A DNA stretch of 11,610 bases, taken from contig CAJNDS010001660.1 in the NCBI GenBank assembly GCA_905221605.1, positions 1-11,610 of the forward strand, written 5' to 3'. This DNA comes from Symbiodinium natans. Its lineage: Eukaryota; Sar; Dinophyceae; Suessiales; Symbiodiniaceae. Of the stretch, positions 6,691 to 11,610 are shown in pieces. Every line of letters begins with the position of its first letter. Positions within the stretch are counted from its first letter, which is position 1. The notes under the pieces were generated by a model. It saw nothing but the letters and a program-made list of their open reading frames with translations. It made no database searches and was not told the origin of the DNA. Position numbers and translations under genes: made by a program.

Positions 6691-6911
6691 GTTTAGGGTT
6701 TAGGGTTTAGGGTTTAGGGTTTAGGGTTTAGGGTTTAGGGTTTAGGGTTTAGGGTTTAGGGTTTAGGGTTTAGGGGTTTGGGTTTAGGGGTTAGGGTTTA
6801 GGGTTTAGGGTTTAGGGTTTAGGGTTTAGGGTTTAGGGTTTAGGGTTTAGGGTTTAGGGTTTAGGGTTTAGGGTTTAGGGTTAAGGGTTTAGGGTTTAGG
6901 GTTTAGGGTTT
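6691..6911 (+). repeat. Interstitial telomeric tract B, (TTTAGGG)n
   Basis: About 221 bp, roughly 31 copies of TTTAGGG. A cluster of variants lies at 6769-6796 (TTTAGGGG, TTTGGG, TTTAGGGG, TTAGGG) and a TTAAGGG at 6881-6887; the rest is perfect. Left border is GCCTGA then GTTTAGGG; right border is TTT then GCGCCGAAGC. It is the longest of the three tracts and is flanked on both sides by repeat DNA, so it is interstitial in this assembly. Confidence 0.97.
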
Positions 6912-8100
6912 GCGCCGAAGCTGGAGAAGGATATGACATGGCCGGACGGGCGAACAAACTTGAAATTTGTTTCGGTTCCGGAGCACGCTCAAGGCCACCG
7001 AGAATGGGGCCTTGCTTCGGCCACATTATTTCACGCGTTTCCCTCCCGCGCCGTCAAGTGCGGCTCCCACCCTTAGCCAGCTCCGCCTTTTAGGGTTTAG
7101 TTTCCTAAACTCATGTTTAGGAAACTCTCTTGTTTTTTTCTCACTCACCTTCTTGTATGCGTTCTTGTCGGGGTGTATTACACCCTAGTCAAAGTTGCTT
7201 GTTTGTTCCACCGCGATCTTAGTCCTCTTGCAGCCTGCTAGTCCTGCAGGGGGGTCAACCGGAGGTTTTGCGCCCAGGGGAAAAGAGACCGATGGTTGAC
7301 CGTAGCTTTTAAGCACCGTACTGGTGCTCAGATCACAAAGAAAACCGAAGAGCATGTTTGGGTCGAACGGAGGTTTCTGCCCGGGGGAAGACATCGGTGG
7401 TTGACCGTAGCTTTCGAGCCCGGCACTTGTACTATATCAATCCACAGGTGGGTCGACCGCGAGTTGATTGGAGGTTCTGCTGTCAGAGGAGGACGTCGCT
7501 TGTTAGACGTAGCTCTTGAGCACCGTACTTGTGCTCTATCAGCATGTAAATCCGCGATGCTTTTTTTTTTGGGTCGACCGGAGGTTTTGCCAGCAGGGAG
7601 GTTTCATGCCCGGGGGAAAGACCGTTGCGTTGATTGGAGGTTTTGCGCCCGGGAGAAAAACATCGGCGGGGGAAAGGCAGCGTTTAAGCACCGTCCTGGC
7701 ACGACACCAAAGGCAGGTATTAAGCCCGGTACTTGTGCTATATCAGGATACAGATCCGAGGTGCTGTCGGGGGAAAGACATCACTGGTTGGATGTAGCTT
7801 TTGAGCACCGTTCTCGGGCTCTATCAACATATGAATCGCGAAGCCATTTGGGCCCACCGGAGGTTTTGCGCCCGGGGGAAAGACCGTTGCATTGATTGGA
7901 GGTTTTGCGCCCGAGGGAAAGCCATCTTTGAATTGATTGGAGGCTTTACACCTCCTGTAGATCCGTGAAGCATTTCTGTGTCGATTGGAGGTTTTGCGAG
8001 CATGGAAAGACCGGAGGTTTTGCGTCCCGGGGGAAAACCGTTCATTGATTGGAGGTTTTGCGCCCGGGGGGAAAAACATCGGCGGCGGCTGACCGTAGCT
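6912..8100 (+). repeat. GC-rich segment of diverged repeats (unit C)
   Basis: A collinear copy of 1024-2228 with scattered substitutions and small indels. It lacks the second copy of unit B's 20-bp duplication and has a longer T run at 7561-7570. Open frames shift in length relative to unit B (for example a frame near 6967 ends about 100 bp earlier than its counterpart at 1079), which argues against coding. No gene recognised. Confidence 0.82.
7099..7126. other. Perfect 12-bp inverted repeat (unit C)
   Basis: AGTTTCCTAAAC and GTTTAGGAAACT separated by TCAT, identical to 1211-1238 and again overlapping an isolated TTTAGGGTTTAG. Confidence 0.85.
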
Positions 8101-8281
8101 AGTGATTCCACCCTGCTTCCACCTTGCTTCCAGCTCGCTTCCACGTTGCTTGCACTTTGCTTCCACCTTGCTTCCACCTTGCTTCTACCGTTCTTCAACC
8201 TTGCTTCCATCTTGCTGCCACCTTGCTTCCACCTTGTTTCCACTTGCTTCCACCTTCCTTGCGCGTTGCCTCCACCTTGTT
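8101..8281 (+). repeat. 11-bp minisatellite CTTGCTTCCAC (unit C)
   Basis: About 16 imperfect copies of CTTGCTTCCAC, matching 2229-2421 but one 11-bp copy shorter, with small differences near the right end (TTTCCACTTGC against TTTCCGCTTGC). Confidence 0.92.
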
Positions 8282-8297
8282 TATGACTTAGCATGGC

Positions 8298-9062
8298 TTA
8301 GCCAAAGTCCGAAAATCCGCATGGGGTACCGTTTACAGTTCAAGTGCCAAACTATAGAAAGTGGCCCCTAAATTATAGACGCTTATAGTTTAACCAAAGT
8401 CCGAAAATCCGCGTGGGGGTAGCGTTTGCAGTTTAGGTGCCAAACTGTAGAAAGTGGCCCCAAACTTTCGACGTTTATAGTTTAGCCAAAGTCCGAAAAT
8501 CCGCGTGGGGGTACCATATATAGTTTAGGTGCCGAACTATAGAAAGAGGCCCCTGAACTATAGACGTTTATAGTTTAGCCAAAGTCCGAAAACCCGTGTA
8601 GGGGTAACGTTTACAGTTTAGGTGCCAAACTATAGAAAGTGCCCCAAACTTTCAACGTTTATAGTGTAGCCACAGTCGAAAATCCGCGCGGGGGTACCAT
8701 TTATAGTGTAAGTGCCGAACAATAGAAAGTCGCCCCTAAACTATAAAAGTTTATAGTTTAACCAAAGTCCGAAAATCCGCGCGGGGGTACTGCTTACAGT
8801 TTGAAAGTGCCCCTAAACTATAGACGTTTATAGGTTCGCAAAAGTCCGAAAATCCACGTGAGGTTACAATTTACAGTTCAGGTGCCAAACTATAGAAAGT
8901 GACCCCTAAAACTATAGGTGTTTATAGCTTAGCCAAAGTCCGAAAATCCGCGTGGGGGCACCGCTTGCAGTTTAGGTGCCAAACTATAGAAAGTGGCCCC
9001 TAAACTAAAGACGTTTATAGTTTAGCCAAAGTCCGAAAATCCGCGTGGGGGTACCGTTTACA
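8298..9062 (+). repeat. 92/93-bp tandem array, truncated (unit C, about 8 units)
   Basis: Corresponds unit by unit to about 2437-3192 of unit B, including the same shortened units, then stops in mid-unit after GTACCGTTTACA. In places it is more complete than unit B: it keeps AATCCGCGCGGG near 8681, where B has an 11-14 bp gap near 2820. Confidence 0.92.
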
Positions 9063-9550
9063 ATAAAGGGGGGCTCCTAAACTGTAAACGTTTATAGTTT
9101 AGGCGCTAAACTATAAAGAGGGGCTCCTAAACTGTAAACGCTTATAGTTTAGGCGCTAAACTATAAAGAGTGGCTCCAAAACTATAGACGTTTATAGTTT
9201 AGGCGCTAAACTATAAAGAGGGGCTCCAAAACTGTAAACGTTTATAGTTTAGGCGCTAAACTATAAAGAGGGGCTCCTAAACTGTAAACGTTTATAGTTT
9301 AGGCGCTAAACTATAAAGGGGGGCTCCTAAACTGTAAACGTTTATAGTTTAGGCGCTAAACTATAAAGAGGGTCTCCGAAACTGTAAACGTTTATAGTTT
9401 AGGCGCTAAACTATAAAGAGGGGCTCCTAAACTATAGACGTTTATAGTTTAGGCACTAAATTATAAAGAGTGGCTCCTAAACTATAGACGTTTATAGTTT
9501 AGGCGCTAAACTATAAAGGTTGGCTCCCACATTATAGACGTTTATAGTTT
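9063..9550 (+). repeat. 50-bp tandem array (unit C, first block, about 10 monomers)
   Basis: Begins in mid-monomer at ATAAAGGGGGGCTCC directly after the broken 92/93-bp unit. The spacer order of the first monomers (GGGGGG, GAGGGG with CGCTTATAG, GAGTGG, GAGGGG) matches unit B from about 3992, while later monomers match those near 5150-5340. The array thus looks like a contracted version of B's 36-monomer array. It ends with the GGTTGG boundary monomer (CTCCCACATTATAG). Confidence 0.95.
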
Positions 9551-9965
9551 AGGACCATCCGTGGGGGGTCCCCCCAGGATTGGCCTGGACCGAGCTTCAA
9601 AATGCGATTTTTTAGTACACAAATCGATGCGGGAAATGCTGCCTCCAATTTCTGGATTTCGCCCTAAACTATAGAGCCCCAAACTCTAGAGCCTAAACTA
9701 TAAACGTTCATAGTTTCGGCGCTAAACTATAAAGCTTGACCCCTAAACTATAAACGTTTATAGTTTAGCCGCTAAACTATAAAGGTTGGCTCCTAAACTC
9801 TAAACGTTTATAGTTTAGGAACATCCGTGGGGGGTCCCCCAGGATTGGCCTGGACCCAGCTTAAAAGTGCGATTTTTAATACAGAAATCGATGCCGGAAA
9901 TGCTGCCTCCAATTTCTGATTTTTGCCCCAAACTACAGAGTCTAAACTATAAACGTCTATAGTTT
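9551..9965 (+). repeat. 267-bp array of unit C, first block
   Basis: Two 165-bp-type modules with AGGACC at 9551 and AGGAAC at 9817 (266 bp apart), joined by a 50-bp monomer pair. The second copy is the most diverged in the window: GGACCCAGCTTAAAAGTGCG, shortened T run, and loss of part of the GCCCCAAACTCTAGAG stretch. The open minus-strand frame seen in other copies is broken here. Confidence 0.92.
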
Positions 9966-10415
9966 CGGCGCTAAACTATAAAGCCTGACTCCTAAACTAT
10001 AGACGTTTATAGTTTAGCCGCTAAACTATAAAGGTTTGCTCCTAAATTATAGACGTTTATAGTTTAGGCGCTAAACTATAAAGAGGGGCTCCTAAACTAT
10101 AGACGTTTATAGTTTAGGCGCTAAACTATAAAGAGTGGCTCCTAAACTATAGACGTTTATAGTTTAGGCGCTAAACTATAAAGAGTGGCTCCTAAACTAT
10201 AGACGTTTATAGTTTAGGCGCTAAACTATAAAGGTTGGCTCCTAAACTATAGACGTTTATAGTTTAGGCGCTAAACTATAAAGATTGGCTCCTAAACTAT
10301 AGACGTTTATAGTTTAGGCGCTAAACTATAAAGAGGGGCTCCTAAACTATAGACGTTTATAGTTTAGGCGCTAAACTATAAAGGTTGGCTCCCACATTAT
10401 AGACGTTTATAGTTT
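9966..10415 (+). repeat. 50-bp tandem array (unit C, second block, about 9 monomers)
   Basis: Nine monomers in an exact 50-bp register (the boundary at 9961 recurs at 10411). It sits between two groups of 267-bp modules, a position where units A and B have only two monomers. It ends with the same GGTTGG/CTCCCACATTATAG boundary monomer that precedes 9551, indicating a copied block. Confidence 0.94.
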
Positions 10416-11111
10416 AGGACCATCCGTGGGGGGTCTCCCAGGATTGGCCTGGACCGAGCTTCAAAATGCGATTTTTTAGTACAGAAATCGATGCCGGAAA
10501 TGCTGCCTCCAATTTCTGGATTTTGCCTTAAACTATAGAGCCCCAAACTCTAGAGCCTAAACTATAAACGTTTATAGTTTCGGCGCTAAACTATAAAGCT
10601 TGACCCCCAAACTATAAACGTTTATGGTTTAGCCGCTAAACTATAAAGGTTGGCTCCTAAACTATAGAAGCGTTTATAGTTTAGGACCATCCGTGGGGGG
10701 TCCCCCAGGATTGGCCTGGACCGAGCTTCAAAATGCGATTTTTTAGTACAGAAATCGATGCCGGAAATGCGCCTCCAATTTCTGGATTTTGCCCTAAACT
10801 ATAGAGCCCCAAACTCTAGAGCCTAAACTATAAACGTTTATAGTTTCGGCGCTAAACTATAAAGCTTGACCCCTAAACTATAAACGTTTATAGTTTAGCC
10901 GCTAAACTATAAAGGTTGGCTCCTAAACTATAAACGTTTATAGTTTAGGACCATCCGTGGGGGGTCCCCCAGGATTGGCCTGGACCGAGCTTCAAAATGC
11001 GATTTTTTAGTACTGAAATCGATGCCGGAAATGCTGCCTCCAATTTCTGGATTTTGCCCTAAACTATAGAGCCCCAAACTCTAGAGCCTAAACTATAAAC
11101 GTCTATAGTTT
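10416..11111 (+). repeat. 267-bp array of unit C, second block (three units)
   Basis: AGGACC at 10416, 10683 and 10947, spaced 267 and 264 bp. The middle copy lacks a T (AATGCGCCTCC). The last copy reads TAGTACTGAAATCG, as in the last copy of unit A, while the others read TACAGAAATCG as in unit B. Confidence 0.94.
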
Positions 11112-11308
11112 CGGCGCTAAACTATAAAGCCTGACTCCTAAACTATAGACGTTTATAGTTTAGCCGCTAAACTATAAAGCCTAAACTATAAGCCCTAAAC
11201 TATAGACGCTAAACTATAAACGTCTATAGTTTAGAGCCAAAACTATAGAGCCTAAACTATAAACGTTTATAGTTTAGACGCAAAACTATAGAAATCTTTA
11301 TAGTTTAA
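11112..11308 (+). repeat. Degenerate linker (unit C)
   Basis: 197 bp collinear with 542-738, sharing its one-base deletion relative to unit B. Confidence 0.85.
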
Positions 11309-11352
11309 CCGTGATTTCGGGCAGGTTTTGGGGTATATATATATAATATATT

Positions 11353-11364
11353 GTCAGTACTGAC
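11353..11364. other. 12-bp perfect palindrome (unit C core)
   Basis: GTCAGTACTGAC, unchanged relative to the cores of units A and B. Confidence 0.8.
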
Positions 11365-11476
11365 ACCGCTCCACTGCCTAGCGGTGGCACGGCACGCTCT
11401 CTGGTAAGACAGTTGAACTGCTGTATAGGCATATTGTATGTGCGATGCCCATGCAGCCCCTTGCTTTGGGCGGCTC

Positions 11477-11512
11477 GGCTGGTGGGAAAGGAGCGAAGCT
11501 CCCCCACCAGCC
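11477..11512. other. Two-part hairpin bordering telomere tract C
   Basis: Identical to 6647-6682: outer 10-bp stem GGCTGGTGGG/CCCACCAGCC and inner 5-bp stem GGAGC/GCTCC with a GAA loop. It ends 8 bp before the telomere repeats. Confidence 0.88.
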
Positions 11513-11520
11513 ACGCCTGA

Positions 11521-11610
11521 GTTTAGGGTTTAGGGTTTAGGGTTTAGGGTTTAGGGTTTAGGGTTTAGGGTTTAGGGTTTAGGGTTTAGGGTTGAGGGTT
11601 TAGGGTTTAG
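11521..11610 (+). repeat. Telomeric tract C, (TTTAGGG)n, reaching the window edge
   Basis: At least 90 bp (about 13 copies) of TTTAGGG with one variant, TTGAGGG, at about 11592-11598. The left border equals that of tract B. Because the window stops inside it, it may be a real chromosome end or another interstitial tract. Confidence 0.96.

Larger units (their letters stand above)
1024..6911 (+). repeat. Macro-repeat unit B, complete (5888 bp)
   Basis: This is the only complete macro-repeat. It starts at GCGCCGAAGC directly after unit A's telomere tract and ends with its own tract. The order is GC-rich segment, 11-bp minisatellite, 92/93-bp array, 50-bp array (about 36 monomers), three 267-bp units, linker, core with intact hairpin, and a 221-bp TTTAGGG tract. 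Its first 2.1 kb aligns nearly collinearly with the start of unit C, differing by scattered substitutions and small indels, so the duplication looks recent or the copies are being homogenised. No gene is recognised inside it. Confidence 0.93.
11309..11520 (+). other. Telomere-proximal core of unit C, intact
   Basis: Same block as 6481-6690, with the longer TA run of unit A and one distinguishing base (GCAGCCCCTTGC against GCAGCCACTTGC). The 12-bp palindrome is at 11353-11364 and the terminal hairpin at 11477-11512. Minus-strand frames of 69 codons exist in two registers here, itself a sign that frame openness is not informative. Confidence 0.82.
6912..11610 (+). repeat. Macro-repeat unit C, shortened and rearranged
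   Basis: This is the third macro-repeat, starting with the same GCGCCGAAGC junction and ending in a telomere tract that reaches the window edge. Measured between core anchors it is 914 bp shorter than unit B. Two rearrangements account for most of this. A deletion joins the 92/93-bp array directly to the 50-bp array at about 9062/9063. A 50-bp array of about nine monomers also separates two 267-bp units from three further ones. The final tract could be a true chromosome end or another interstitial tract. Confidence 0.92.

Overview
This window is almost entirely tandem-repeat DNA from a eukaryotic nuclear genome. I find no convincing protein gene, rRNA or tRNA. The best clue to the organism is three tracts of TTTAGGG, the Arabidopsis-type telomere repeat. 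That repeat is used by most land plants and green algae, and also by several alveolates (including coccidian apicomplexans and chromerids) and oomycetes. With no gene in view I cannot choose between these groups.

The layout is a directional macro-repeat, read left to right as: (1) a GC-rich 1.2 kb segment of diverged repeats, (2) an 11-bp minisatellite, (3) an array of 92/93-bp units, (4) an array of 50-bp units, (5) an array of 267-bp units, (6) a 197-bp linker of degenerate modules, (7) a single-copy 'core' of about 210 bp that ends in a strong hairpin, (8) a (TTTAGGG)n tract. The first base after the tract starts the next macro-repeat. Unit A is seen only from part 5 onward (1-1023). Unit B is complete (1024-6911, 5888 bp). 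Unit C (6912-11610) runs into its telomere tract at the window edge. All units point the same way, with the G-rich telomere strand running rightward, as if complete chromosome ends had been strung head to tail. The nearest known architecture is the Y' element/telomere tract arrays of budding yeast.

The 50-, 92- and 267-bp families share one 50-bp monomer. The 92/93-bp unit is a diverged 50-bp monomer plus a 42-43 bp module. The 267-bp unit is two 50-52 bp monomers plus a module of about 165 bp. The monomer carries the arm CTAAACTATA(AA) and its reverse complement, so the arrays can fold into many alternative hairpins.

The units differ through recombination. Unit C has lost about 0.8 kb across the 92-to-50-bp transition and has a second 50-bp array within its 267-bp region. 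Unit A has lost half of the core hairpin. Open reading frames in the region follow the repeat units and have no recognisable domains, so none is annotated as a gene. An assembly artefact cannot be excluded from sequence alone.
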